This document shows, piece after piece, positions 1-11,400 of a DNA stretch of 64,000 nt (position 1 is its first letter; the number at the start of each line of letters is the position of its first letter). The stretch is from Incurvaria masculella (Eukaryota; Arthropoda; Insecta; Lepidoptera; Incurvariidae). The notes beneath the pieces were generated by a model. The model did not search any database. It saw nothing but the letters and a program-made list of their open reading frames with translations, and was not told the DNA's origin. Location of the stretch: assembly GCA_946894095.1 (NCBI GenBank), contig OX335643.1, positions 7,675,036 to 7,739,035 of the forward strand. Reading direction: 5' to 3'. Position numbers and translations under genes: made by a program.

Positions 1-420
1 AACTACATATTCAGAAGTTTTTAGGCGTTAGTGCTCGAGCATTATGACCGTACAGTTTTTCTGAGAACCGTACCTGAGTAAAATTACGCGCAGTAGTGTT
101 ATGAAAATTTTCCTTCGCATGAGATTTCATCAATGAAACTCCACCGTGTGTTGCATCATGCGGCCTTGCCTGAAGCTTTGTCATTGTATACGAAGGTTTC
201 ATTGACAAAGGAGAAATTTGGGTCTTACGAAATCTACATTTTCTCTATTTCGTCATGATTTGTTTGTACAGGCTAAACGACTTTTTCTTCGCTGTTTATG
301 ATATAGCGCTCCCAGTGACCAATGGCTAGGTTATGCATATAGAGACGCTATTCCCGCTGGGCGCCCGAGGCCTGACGTTTTGGTAAGTCTTGCCACTTCC
401 GCATATAGATTAGGTATTCT

Positions 421-914
421 AAAGGTGGCCCTTCCCGGCAGGACTTACGTATTCGCGGGCAGGGTACAAAACCGTTATTGCGCTCTGGGACCTTCTCTGT
501 TTCAAAGAAATAGACAGGCTCCTGTGATGAAGAGGATGCAACATTTCCATAAAGCAGACAATAGGGTTTGATCTGTAACGAAAATTAAAATTATAAATCG
601 ACTAAAGAAAGAAAGCTAAAAGTAAATCACGACCAAAAATCAAACAAAAAATTAAATTGATTATAAGTCTTCATGAAACAAGCTAGGTCTGATGACCAAT
701 CTTTTTAAGATGTTTTTATTTAATAGAATAATTCGAACTTTCGGACCTTATGATTTGGAAACTAAACACAATTTTACATTGCCAACGGTCATAGAACATC
801 TAGTTCGATTAAATAAAGCTATTTTGAGAAACATTGTGGATCTCCGACAATAAATATGGGCACGATCTTTTTTCCACGTTTGTATGGGGAGCTGAGCGGG
901 AAGGCCCACCTTAA
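421..914. mobile_element. TTAA-flanked MITE copy (piggyBac-like), copy 1
   Basis: Ends are AAGGTGGCCC on the left and GGCCCACCTTAA on the right, inverted to each other and next to TTAA on the right (CTAA on the left). The interior is non-coding and recurs at 29149-29689 and 47831-48370. TTAA target choice is the hallmark of piggyBac elements; assignment rests on the termini only. Confidence 0.6.
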
Positions 915-1039
915 TGGCGAGTGCCACATGGATGAAGTTCACTCACTACTTGCGTTCGGGTTGTCCTCTCTGCGCGCAGCGATCGCCTTTAGTATCTAGA
1001 TGGGTATTCCGTGATCTAGTCCTAGTCTAGTGATAGCTG

Positions 1040-1128
1040 AGTGCCGGGAGGACTGGAGAAAAATTGGAGAGGCGTATGTCCAGCAGTAGACGCAAACACG
1101 CTGAATGACTGACTGACTGACTAACGCC
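1040..1128 (+). mobile_element. RTE-type LINE 3' tail
   Basis: Carries GGAGAGGCGTATGTCCAGCA and then a GACT-rich tail. The same segment recurs at 26880-26965, where the frame reads EDWRKIGEAYVQQWTQTR then stop, the usual C-terminus of lepidopteran RTE elements. Confidence 0.6.
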
Positions 1129-2320
1129 CGGTTCCACCACCTCCAGTTACAAAAATCCCAAAGTTATCTTTCGGTTACACCATACAAAAATGCAATGTAA
1201 CCGAAAGTTAACTATCAGATTTCAGGTACCTTGAGGTTGTGAAAACAGGGGTAAGTCGGAAAGTGCCTGGCTGATAGCCAAGACCGAAAGACAAGGTTGT
1301 TGCTAGTCTGGAAAACTAGAAGTCCAAAAGCTAGTTGTTGCGCCGGCCTATCAAACCGCGTAGATTTCACCATATCGGTTCGGGAAACATCGGATGATTG
1401 TTGCACTAAATAGCGCCATTTGGTTGTGGTATTAGCCATACATATCCAGTTACATATAAAAAATCTCTTTTCGCCTTGAGAGTCGCCTCCAAAAGAACAC
1501 CGATGATGATACACACGTGAAAAGCACTCACGGCTCAGCATCAATTGTTGAACTTTCTCTTTGAACGCGACGCGAACATTATAGAACGAAAGTGTCGAGA
1601 TAATAAAACTCATTTTCATACAATAGTCTCGAGCATTTGACAATGGTGCTCGATTAGGTCCTTAGACCTACTGATCCGATTGTCACTGATTGACTGCATA
1701 TGAACGAATAACACCATTGTATTCTCGGTGACCGAGAAGGCTTTTGAGGATAGTTGCCAACACGGACATTACATTCGTCACTCGCGGTGGCGACGTATGG
1801 ACGAATTGTGCATACAATCGTATAGAAAGCGGGCCGCGCGTCGTGTGCCACCCCTGTGTATATCGATGGTGTAGAACAGAGGTTGAGAACCTGATTTCGT
1901 CTTATTTTCTAGAGCCCCCTAATTTTCTTAGCTTAGTATTAGTATTATTAACGATTTTATGGGACAATATACCTGATACAAATAAATTATTATTATTATT
2001 TACCACAATCGCAATCATTACTTACATTATTTAAAGCGGGCAATATGAATTTACTATTCTTATACACAAATCAGCCATGGCCCCCTAAACACATGTGCGA
2101 GGTGAAAAACACTTTATGGTGGGGTCATGCACCGCCTCTTTTCGCTAAATCCATCTACCGGTATAACCGGTAGTCTAGTAGCAACTGTTCCGAGAGCTAT
2201 TCTGAATGGTTACAAGGCTACAACTAGATGGTGCCTTTTGCATCTTACCGTTAGTTTTTTCAATAAAAAAACCTTCGAAATTTAAATCCATGTGTTTGCG
2301 CTGATTAAAATAATGTAGAT
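1129..2320. other. Gene-free stretch
   Basis: Only short open frames with AT-biased, non-periodic codon use. A near-identical CCGAAAGTTAACT/TAACTTTCGG pair around 1163-1210 is a small inverted repeat. No recognisable protein, RNA or complete element was seen. Confidence 0.5.
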
Positions 2321-2780
2321 TTAAAAATGTCATAAAAATTTGCATCATGAGATCAACATTTCTTACCGTACAAATAAAATGATTGCGCGGCATGTATCGG
2401 CAAATAGCAAGACCGATACATCGATACAATGTTCGAATATTTACTCAAATTATAAAATATGAGAAGTTTTACCGACAAATAAAACTTAATTCCACCTACA
2501 GAATGAACTTTATCTCTTCCTGTGTAATGTTTGCAACATTTTACACAAAATCTCATCGTGTACTCGACTGTTCGCCGAAAATTGAGCCGCAGACCTCAAA
2601 GTTGTCCCAACATAACACCGCCAGCGCCATGTCGCGAATGACGCTAAGCCACGCCTTCTTATCACGTGGGCTGTGACGTAGAGACCCACTTGGTGGACAC
2701 AGATCTACTTTGCTTAGACCATCTCCTCTCTACCTCCCCCTCCGTGGTTTGCTCGCACTGCGCTAGGTATGAATTTTGTC
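2320..2780. repeat. Dispersed repeat shared with 60.2-60.8 kb
   Basis: Contains GAGATCAACATTT, GACGCTAAGCCAC, CTGTGACGTAG and CTCTACCTCC in the same order as 60240-60810. This marks an interspersed, non-coding repeat. At 60.4-60.7 kb the copy is split by other sequence. Confidence 0.5.
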
Positions 2781-4250
2781 GAATGACATTTTACTTCAAA
2801 CAGAAGAAAACGTATTGCAACATCGAACGCGTTTCGTAATTTCTGGAAATTAAAAAATATAAACTATAAGGTTGATAGATAATGAGGCATAAACACCATT
2901 AAATAAAAAGTCATTCAGTCATGGGCGCATATCAGTCAGACTTTGGCAGTATCAGTGGAAGAGTCAAAGATAAAAACCATTTTTTTTTACTTTTTATACT
3001 TGGCCCGTTGAGGCACGAGCCCAACACTCGCACACGAGCTTGTCGCGGAACGCGAGGCGAGGCTCAAGTTGCGCATGTAAATCGAATATGCATACGATGC
3101 TCAACTTTTCAGAATTATATGACCAATAACAAACCATTCCGCCTGCTTTGTTGCATACAATTGCGATGTGTCACCATAATGTCTGGTAACTGTCCGATTT
3201 AACTGTAAACGAGAACATCGGATCATTCTCACCCATGGGCGGGGCTGCGGCAGACAATAACCCGGCCAGGGGCGCGCAACCTTGTGTCGTTCATTCAATG
3301 CGATGGCACTACCTAACACCTAGTAACTTAGGAAGTGTGTGAACAGTTTTACAGGCAATCGCGAATCCCTTAGACAGCTCATACGAAATGCACTTGAAAT
3401 TAAAGAAATTGTATTATTTTTAGGTGCCGGAACCCACACGGCATAAAGCAAATTCGTATGCTTTATTTTATCCCTTTGCTTTCTTCAGATACCTAACTCA
3501 ACATAATGTACAAATACGTTACCAAGAACGTTTAAAAAGGAAAGGACGTGGGTCTTCCAGACGTTATCTTGTCCACAAACCGCGTCGCTGAGTGTTTGCC
3601 TAAAGAGGCAAACGCTTTGCAATGACTCCCATTCCTTACTTACTAGGTGGTAGGGTTAATCCCATCTCGGTTGGTACCATAGCTTAGAATGAACGAATCC
3701 ATGGTCGAATAAAATACGGCGACGCCGAAAATTTTCAGTGTTCATATGTGAGACAAGTTCCATAGTGTTAGGAAATCCGTGCGGATGCAAGTGATTTTAT
3801 TGATGGAAAACGTTAAATTATTGAAGTACCATGATCCAGAATCTTTCCGTCGAGATAATGCCTTTAACAATAGCTATAAAACCGCTTTACTCGATTGAAA
3901 GATTCCTGATTTTAAAACCAAAATTTAAAAATCGCCAGACATGGTTATCGCAGCTGTGAAAGTCCGAAAGCCTGTGGGTGTGGTCGGGCGTCTCTTTTGT
4001 GAGGTCCTGGCGTGAGCATAGCATAAAAAACTAAACGGCAGATATAATAACTCACTAGCATGTTCACCAGTCGAGTTAGTTTACCATGGTTACCCCCAGA
4101 TCTCTTACATTCCATTTCACGTGATTTTTTTACGTTCTTGGGTGTAACCAAAGGTTGCCCATACCCACCCACATGTGAATCACATCGATCGTACGACAAC
4201 ATTCATTTCTTATCGACCGTTTTGTTCGGGTCCCCTGTCACAGCTCATTG
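2781..4250. other. Gene-free stretch with MITE debris
   Basis: Mostly AT-rich and non-coding. Around 3835-3910 is a fragment of the inverted-repeat MITE seen whole at 20757-20990 (CTATAAAACCGCTTT then GATTCCTGATT). Around 3640-3700 is a fragment of the SINE body (CTAGGTGGTAGGGTTAATCC). Confidence 0.45.
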
Positions 4251-4254
4251 TGCA

Positions 4255-4620
4255 ACTTCTGCTTTCTCAGTGCATTCAAATCCGGTCCCCGATTCGTTAG
4301 TCACCCCAAAACTGTTCCGAACATTTATAAGAATTGGCGGGTGCTTTTCCTCATACCTATAAAATGGGAGTCTTATAGCCTAATTTGAACAAGCTCGATA
4401 GCTAAGCTAGTTCCGCAAATCCGCTGGTATGGTGCCTCGCTGAACGTGGTTTCGCGAGGTGGTGTGTATGGGGCGGGGATTTGAACCCATGACCTCTGGG
4501 ATTCAAGGCAATGTAAATGTGTCCTTGCTTCAAGGTCGATTATACATGCATAGATATCACATTCCAGAGTTAAATGCCGCTTGCTCCTCGCTTCAACACG
4601 TGTCAACACCCACGGAGGAC
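4255..4620 (+). mobile_element. Non-LTR retrotransposon 3' end with tRNA-like segment
   Basis: Non-coding tail with AACAAGCTCGATAGCT and CCTCGCTGAACGTGGTTTCG, shared with the LINE fragment at 39045-39570. It is followed at 4488-4530 by TTTGAACCCATGACCTCT, an inverted pol III B-box from a SINE head. Confidence 0.5.
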
Positions 4621-4858
4621 CGTTCGTCATGAATCAGCGCACGGCCGATCTATTAGCGCGGCACAACGATTCTTTTGCGTCCAATAACGCTCAGATCTAC
4701 TGACCCACTCATTGACAATGAACCATCGGTGATCTATGGAGATGCTCTGTTTGAAGTTACAATGGTGTACGTACAGGCTGATCCAATGATTAGCGTAACG
4801 TTCAAATCGGGTTTTGTATGAGACAATACGCGTGTTTACAGTGCGAAATAATCACATA

Positions 4859-4976
4859 CAGTTGTATTCAGAGAGCACCTGTCAAAACTTAGTATGAGAT
4901 TAGCACCGGACTAACCATACAAAATCTGGTTTAGTCCGGCATATTAAAGTTAGTCCGCCCACTCTGAATACAGCTG
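4859..4976. mobile_element. Small MITE (118 bp) with imperfect inverted ends
   Basis: Left end CAGTTGTATTCAGAGAG and right end ACTCTGAATACAGCTG are inverted to each other. The interior has TTAGTCCGG motifs. A diverged copy lies at 40821-40950. Too short to code for anything. Confidence 0.6.
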
Positions 4977-6560
4977 AAATACACATTTTTGTCGTGGATT
5001 TAAATATCATCAATATCAGGGTATATTCTTTTATTTTTCTCCATTAGGTGTTACTCCTTTCATTTATATTATAATGCACGTTCCAAAATTAAAATCCCTC
5101 CAATTCTCTAAATCCTTAATCTATAGGATCGTTTTTTTAACCACCCCCTTCCCCTCCGGAGACTTTGGCAGTCAATGTTGTCTGCTTCTCTTAAAGTATA
5201 CAAATAATATATTGTGGTTGTTGTTATTATTATAAAGTTGTATTGTTTTTATTATTAATATTGAAATTGTACTTTTTATTTTTATTTATTGTTATTTCTC
5301 CTTAGTTACTGCACTTGAGCCACGTGGCACATTGCTTCCAATTTCCATCATAATTCTCAGTAACAACTGTTCAGCGAATTTCATGAATAATTCTCGCAGA
5401 TATGTATCTTCCATGTATTGACTTCTTTTTATTATGCGTCCAGGGTTTGTTTCCAAGCGAGTTCTTATTGCGTGGAAATTTCGGCAATGTTTAAAAATTC
5501 TGGCGATGTTGAAGATCGCAGGAACATGAGGATGAGCTTCGAAGGTTTAATTTATTCAGGTAAGGCTCCATGTCCAGTCCATATTTGAGTACGTGCATTG
5601 GTAATGTTAGTATCAGCGAGTGCTTTCTATGCTATCTTGACTGCTGGAAAAAGCTTTATGTGATACCTGCACGATCTGAATTCTATTTTGATAGTGGAAG
5701 TGGAAGTCGGTTGTTCGTGTTTTCCATCAAGTTCAATGTGGCCGTGCTTATGATAGAAAGGGCCTGGCATGCCACCTAGTTCTTACGTAGTGCGTTAGGT
5801 TAGGTTCTGGGGTTGTACTGTATTAACCTGAATACAGTACAACACCGCATTCGATTTGGGAATACAGCTGACTCTGAATTTATTTCTTTACTTTTGAATC
5901 AGCCTATAGATTCAGACATTGTAGGAACAATACTGAATGTATTTTTGTGGATGCACCGGTACAATGTAGCGGTCTCGTCTGCTTTTAGGTCAATGATCGG
6001 AGTGTATTCAGACGAAAGGGAGCATATGTCTTAGGCCCAAATGCACGAAACAGCGAGCATGGAGGGACAGGAGTAGCGATCGAAACTCATTCACATGGCG
6101 GCAGAGTAGCCTCGAGCTAGTGGAAAATTTCTAACTGTAGTTCCATCCATCTCCATCTCTCTCCAACTCGCGACAGTGGAGCTGGAGTCGACTTCTCACT
6201 AGTTCTACATCTCACTCCCACACTGTGTTCGGCGCTCGTGCTTTTCACAGACAGACAGTAAATCAGCGAGCATGAGAGGACGGGAGAAGCAATCTAAACT
6301 CATACGCATGGCAGCAGCGTAGCCGCACGAGTTAGTGGAAAACGTCTATGTATCTGCAGTTAGTTCGCTTACGAGGACGCGCAACATCGAATGTTCGTTG
6401 CACTAAACAGTGTCGGTGGAGCTCGAAGTAATAAGTAGTAACAAGTAATATATAAGTCGACCGAATTTGTAAACTAACTAACTCGCCGACTGACTAACCG
6501 TTTTTGGAAGTAAAAGTATCTACGTCCCGCCCGCCCCCATAGTTTCTGTTGATGGGGGGC
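4977..6560. other. Gene-free stretch
   Basis: AT-rich with a SINE body fragment near 5695-5790 (TTTTCCATCAAGTTCAATGT). Two related segments near 6045 and 6265 (CAGCGAGCATG then GGACGGGAG or GGACAGGAG) recur at 29706 and 49836, so they come from another dispersed repeat. A short TTAGGTTAGG run lies near 5792. Confidence 0.45.
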
Positions 6561-6697
6561 TACCATGCTAATTTAACTCGCCGGGTGAATAACATGTGAA
6601 CAGGCAACAGAGTGATTAAATCTGATGTATAGTTGCACTGACAAACGATGCGTTATTGGACCACGCGAACTGAAACCTGGCGAGTTGTTTACCATGG
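6561..6697. mobile_element. Inverted-repeat MITE, short copy
   Basis: Starts TACCATGCTAATTTAACTCG with CCGGGTGAAT and ends CCTGGCGAGTTGTTTACCAT. The ends are inverted copies of each other. The full-length relative is at 14683-14903. Confidence 0.55.
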
Positions 6698-7129
6698 AAA
6701 TTCTCCTGTTCCGCTTCCACCCACACAAACCCTAAGTTTGTATAAGTTTGCGACAAAATAACTTTTGTGGAACTAGAGTGAACCTTGTATATTTTTACTG
6801 TTAAGATCCAAAGCTGTTCCTAGGTTTAATGAATTCAATGTTTATTCATTTATTCAGGAAAATCAAACTCAGGACAGCTGTGTTCAACCGCATTTTGGGC
6901 AGACATTGAAACGTTCTCTGACCAGAAAAGTAAATCATGAACACAACAAACCTAACCTAAACCCAGTTAAGGGACCTTGACAGCGCGTGGGTGTCCACAT
7001 ACCAGCCCCCATGGCCTTGCCGCCCCATATTGGAACAAGGTTTTGATATTTCCTTTTATCTCAAGTCGCATACATAATGGCATTGCGTATGATTCTCAAT
7101 GTTACAAACTTTTAACTTTTCACCTTGTA

Positions 7130-7250
7130 CAGCTCGTGGTGTAGGTGCTAGAGAACTTGCCTTTCATGCGAGAGGTTACGGGTTCAAATAGTATTTTTAA
7201 TCAATGGTTCAAATACTCGCCCGGTCTTGCACCATTTTCTTTCTCTTATC
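7130..7250 (+). mobile_element. tRNA-derived SINE head fragment
   Basis: CAGCTCGTGGTGTAGGTGCTAG followed by TTACGGGTTCAAA resembles the A-box and B-box region of the SINE copy at 17353-17690. The body is truncated. Confidence 0.45.
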
Positions 7251-7298
7251 TGTTTTGGATTAGTGCATTTATGTAATAGTAAGTGATAGACTTACTGT

Positions 7299-7593
7299 TT
7301 TTTTAGGGTTCCGTAACCAAAGGGTGTCAACGGAACCCTATTACTAAGCCTCCGCTGTCCGTCCGTCCATCCGTCCATCCGCCCGTCCGTCCGTCCGTAT
7401 CTGATGAACTGTAATAGGTAGGGTGCTGACATTTTCACTGCGTTTTTATTAAACAACAAATAGATAAAATATATATAGAATTAAAGAGTTTTTCTGGTTT
7501 TTTGTATCGGAAACCAAATTTGTTTGTTTTCGATCTTTTACGAGGGAACGGAACCCTACGTGTGCGAGTCCAACTCGCACTTGACCGGTTTTT
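7299..7593. repeat. GGTTCCGT...CCGGTT dispersed element, copy 1
   Basis: Left part TTTTTAGGGTTCCGTAACC, then a GTCC-rich microsatellite, then right end CGAGTCCAACTCGCACTTG followed by ACCGGTTTTTT. The same order is found, in either orientation, at 18499-18816, 22378-22668, 32450-32744 and 42829-43124. Non-coding; its transposon class is unclear. Confidence 0.65.
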
Positions 7594-7599
7594 TATATT

Positions 7600-7765
7600 A
7601 CATGGATAGGTAATACTACACCCACCGTCTTGATACTATCCCAGCACACCGCATTCTCGAAGGAATTACGTGTAATACCAGGACCTCGCTTTTATGAGCA
7701 CAGCTACATGAACCTGGATGGAAAACACGGCCAATTATCATTGTTGCTTCGACCATTATCCAACG
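7600..7765 (-). mobile_element. SINE body fragment
   Basis: ACACCGCATTCTCGAAGGAATTA and ATGGAAAACACGGCCAATTA match, on the minus strand, the body shared by the full SINE copies at 19.9, 21.2, 23.8 and 25.8 kb. No head is left. Confidence 0.55.
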
Positions 7766-8271
7766 ACATCTATATATGCATTGTAATCGGATTTTGAAAA
7801 TAATCGGAAAATGTTTTTTGAATAGACATTCGTCGGAAGCAGTATGGCCAGACCAAAAACTGTTTCTGATTATTTTCAAAATCTGACCCAAATGTCATTG
7901 GATAACCTCAAATAACTCATTAATTTGAGCTACATCGAATGTTGTTTCAATTAAATACAAAAAATATATTTTATTTATTTCAAAGGTCCAACTCTGGCGA
8001 GTTTGTCTTTGGGTCATCTTCCTTATTGAGATAATAAAGAGGAGAACTTACAATTTTACCTCGGGCGGGCAAAACATGGGAATGATGTTAACCACAGAGA
8101 TTAAAATGAAAATATGCTTGGACAATCCTGTCGGAAGTCAGTCACTCGGATTGGAAGATGGATTAGCAATATTGTTATTGTTTAAGCCACAATATACGTT
8201 TTGAAACAACCAGTCTTCTTTGCAGGAATGTCATCAATGCAATAAAAACGCTGTTAAGGCAATTCAAAACA
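7766..8271. other. Gene-free stretch downstream of the reductase
   Basis: 7770-7895 carries a repeat with TTGTAATCGGATTTTGAAAA and ACATTCGTCGGAAGCAG, also seen at 21720-21830. The rest is AT-rich without visible features. Confidence 0.4.
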
Positions 8272-8277
8272 TTTATT
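8272..8277 (-). terminator. Polyadenylation signal of the reductase
   Basis: AATAAA on the minus strand, 54 bases past the reductase stop codon. It is the nearest canonical hexamer and fits a short 3' UTR. Confidence 0.6.
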
Positions 8278-8330
8278 TCGAAATGTTTATAGAAAATTAA
8301 GGTAAAGTAATGATGATCGATGAACTAGAT

Positions 8331-8451
8331 CTAAGCGAGCAGTACGTCGATAGCTCCACTGACGATAGACTGGAAGAAGTTGCTGTTTACGAACCACCAA
8401 AAGACGTAGCCCCAGAAGAAGATCTGCACTGCCTTGTCCAAGATGAACATT
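8331..8451 (-). CDS. Reductase exon 13 (stop codon)
   Basis: Acceptor TTGCAG. Encodes [20 protein letters not shown], the usual C-terminal membrane segment, and ends VLLA then TAG at 8331-8333. Confidence 0.91.
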
Positions 8452-11400
8452 CTGCAAAAATAAAATAAAACTTACTAATTGGGAAACGTCACTGAAATAA
8501 AACGATGCAAGTTTGTCCAAATCATGCAAATTACAAAATAAAGGCCAAGAATTAAATCAAAATGGTGGGTATAAATATTTATTAATGACAGGAAATTGGA
8601 AAAAATGTCTATTGTTGTATAAATTCTCTTATGCTTACGTGAAGAAGACCCAAAACATAAATAAAATAGTTAATGGGACTTATTTTTATTCAACTCCCGA
8701 AGATATAAAATTAATAAAATATACAGATAAGAACATCATTCCCAATTATGGCAAAGTATCGGTGGTTCAGTCACACATTAATGATTTTTGTTACACAAAA
8801 AACTAAATTGTAAATAACTTCATACATACTGGATTTTATGTGAAATGTAACATTTTGTATTTTGCTACAATTTTACCCAGAAATCAATGGATCATGAACA
8901 ACTAACGCGTATAGTAACGAGAATTGAAAAAAGTTTGTTGAGGTGGTTTGGACATGTAAACAAAGCAAATGAGCAAAGACAGACTTACTGACTGAACAGT
9001 TTAAAAAAGCCAAAAGAGGTGACCGCTAGGCTCGCCGTGGGCGTAAATCGTAGCTGTAAGTGGGGGCGGAAGCGGAAATGTGTCTGGCTGCGGTCCGAAC
9101 TTCAGACGACAGGCAATATGAGCTGACAATATCGTCGCCGATATTATCGTCTCGTTGGCCCCTTCTAAGTGGCTGAAGCACGGGGTTCCACATTGCAGAG
9201 AGCTTAAATGAGTCTTCTCGATTGAAGTTGCTGTGCTTCTTAATCTCGATAGCTTCTCGGACTAATCTTGGTATAGTTCGTTTTTCGGCGGCGATTATGC
9301 CAACCTGATCGAAACGTATCCAGTGATTTGGTCCTGATTCGCTATGCTCACACAAAGCTGACTTCGCGGAGTACTTCTTCTTTACTGCTCGAATGTGTTC
9401 CGTAACCCGTGTCGCAACACTTCGCTTTGTTTGCCCAATATAATATTTCCCACAGGAACATGAAATTTTGTACACGCCAGGAGACTGCAAGGGGAGCTGA
9501 TCTTTCACTTCTTGATCTTTCTGAAAGTAGTGCCTGAGCAGGGCGGCGATTTTAACCCAGACATCTGGGATGGAAGGCAAGTCCACCCGCCCCTGAGCCA
9601 CGAGCCGATACGATGGAGCGATATACTTCGGTCGCTCTATCGTATCTGCCCCTTTGTGGGCACCTACTGGCGTGCGACATTTCATTGAAGGCCTGAGGCA
9701 GAGTCTTATCTGGTTTCTTGACCAGGTAGCGCCGCCTACCGTAGACGCTGTTTTTGAAGAACATGTAAATGTTCTCGATGTCAAAGTAAAAGTGGCTGCG
9801 GCCCGCTGGCACGACGCTGCGCCGGAGCGCTATGAGATTACCGTTGTCGAAGCTCCACTGGCACGTGATGCAGCCACCCCTCCAGGAAAACTGTGGATAT
9901 GTATGTATGTTCAAATGACGCACCTCCTGGCGTGCTTGAAGGCCTGAGGCAGCGTCTCGTCGGGCTCCTTCAGCAGGTAGCGCCGCCCACCGTAGACGCT
10001 GTTCTTGAAGAACGTGTAAATGTCAACGTTCTCGATTTCGAAGTAGAAGTGGCTGTGGTCAGCTGGCATGACGCTGCCCCGGAGCTCTATAAGGTTGTCG
10101 TTGTCGAAGTTCCACTGGCGCGTGATGTAGTAGTCCAGGGCGAGGTTCGCGATGTAGATGCGCCTTTGCAGCTTCACCAACCTGTAGTTAAGCACACATA
10201 TTTTGTGGGAAGATTTTTTATTGTTTTCACTTGATCCGGTAGATTCACTTAACTGTACAGATGTGAGACAGATTTTGTATGGAAGTCGACATGAATAGCT
10301 ATCAATGGTGTTGCCAGAGGAGCTAGGGGACTTAAACTGAAAGTGGTCGAGAATCCCCCATCATCTGTCTATTACTTTTCCCCCCTCTGGCCATCTTGCT
10401 CGTATTGCATTTCTAAACTGAGCTGAGTGGAAAACAAGAACCGGTCTCACTGTCACTTCGACCAATTTCGTGCAATGCGCTGGTACCAACCTGGGCGGGA
10501 TTTACCCAACCACCTAGTAAGTCAGGAACACAGCCCTTTTTACGGCCAAACAGTCAAACGCTGCAGGACCCGACCTCGTCCAGTGTTGCCTAACTTAGAT
10601 TTTCGAAAACCGTGGCCTTGACCCACCGAACTGCCACATATTTGCTAGCTATATTATGAAATCTTAAATTAATTGTTATTTATCAATTTATTCTTGCAAT
10701 TTTATTTTCATTGAAGAAAAATCTATGTTTCTGATACTCACATTGGTTTTCTTCCCAACAGTCTCAGAATGGTGTCGACAAAGATCGCCGGCAGCAAATG
10801 GAAGAGAATGACCTGAAAAACGAACGTATACCTCATGAAACTTGCATGATGTTTCTTATTCAAACAAGCTTATGTAATAAATTAAATCGTAAGCGGGAGG
10901 ATATAGGCGTGTTTAATCCCATAAGACCAAACGAATATTTAGAAATTGATAAAACAAATATTAAGGCAATTTAATTACGATTTGATTTAAGATTGTTTTA
11001 CGTGACCAGTCCAGCCTTTCAGTCAAGCGACTTTAACATATTACCCTTGAAGGACCTAAAGTGGTTATTCATGGGGATATAACTAAGCGGGTGTATATTT
11101 CAAATTTTACATTAAGGACGTTCATGCTCGGTTGGTTGTCAAAAAAACATCCGGAAAGTATAATAGTGCTTTTTCTGCCTTTCCTGCCTTGAGGAGCATT
11201 TTCCTTGATTGAGATAGTGCACAGAAAACCGAAAGATACCCTCCATCCCTACGGATTAGAAGTTCGAGGGTCTCTAGATTTTGGCTGTTCTCTCGTCTTC
11301 TGGGATCTATGTACGAGTACCTACGCCAAAGAACTTAAAGTGATTGTAATATCCGTAAATCTCTGATTACCCCTCCAAGAAAGGGGCGTGATTTTGACTA

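Noticed and set aside
1215..1643. Open frame of 142 codons, minus strand
   Set aside because: No ordered hydrophobic pattern or domain, AT-biased codon use, and it lies in repeat-rich DNA. Probably chance.
9654..10234. Plus-strand frames of about 100 codons
   Set aside because: They are antisense shadows of reductase exon 12 and its copy.
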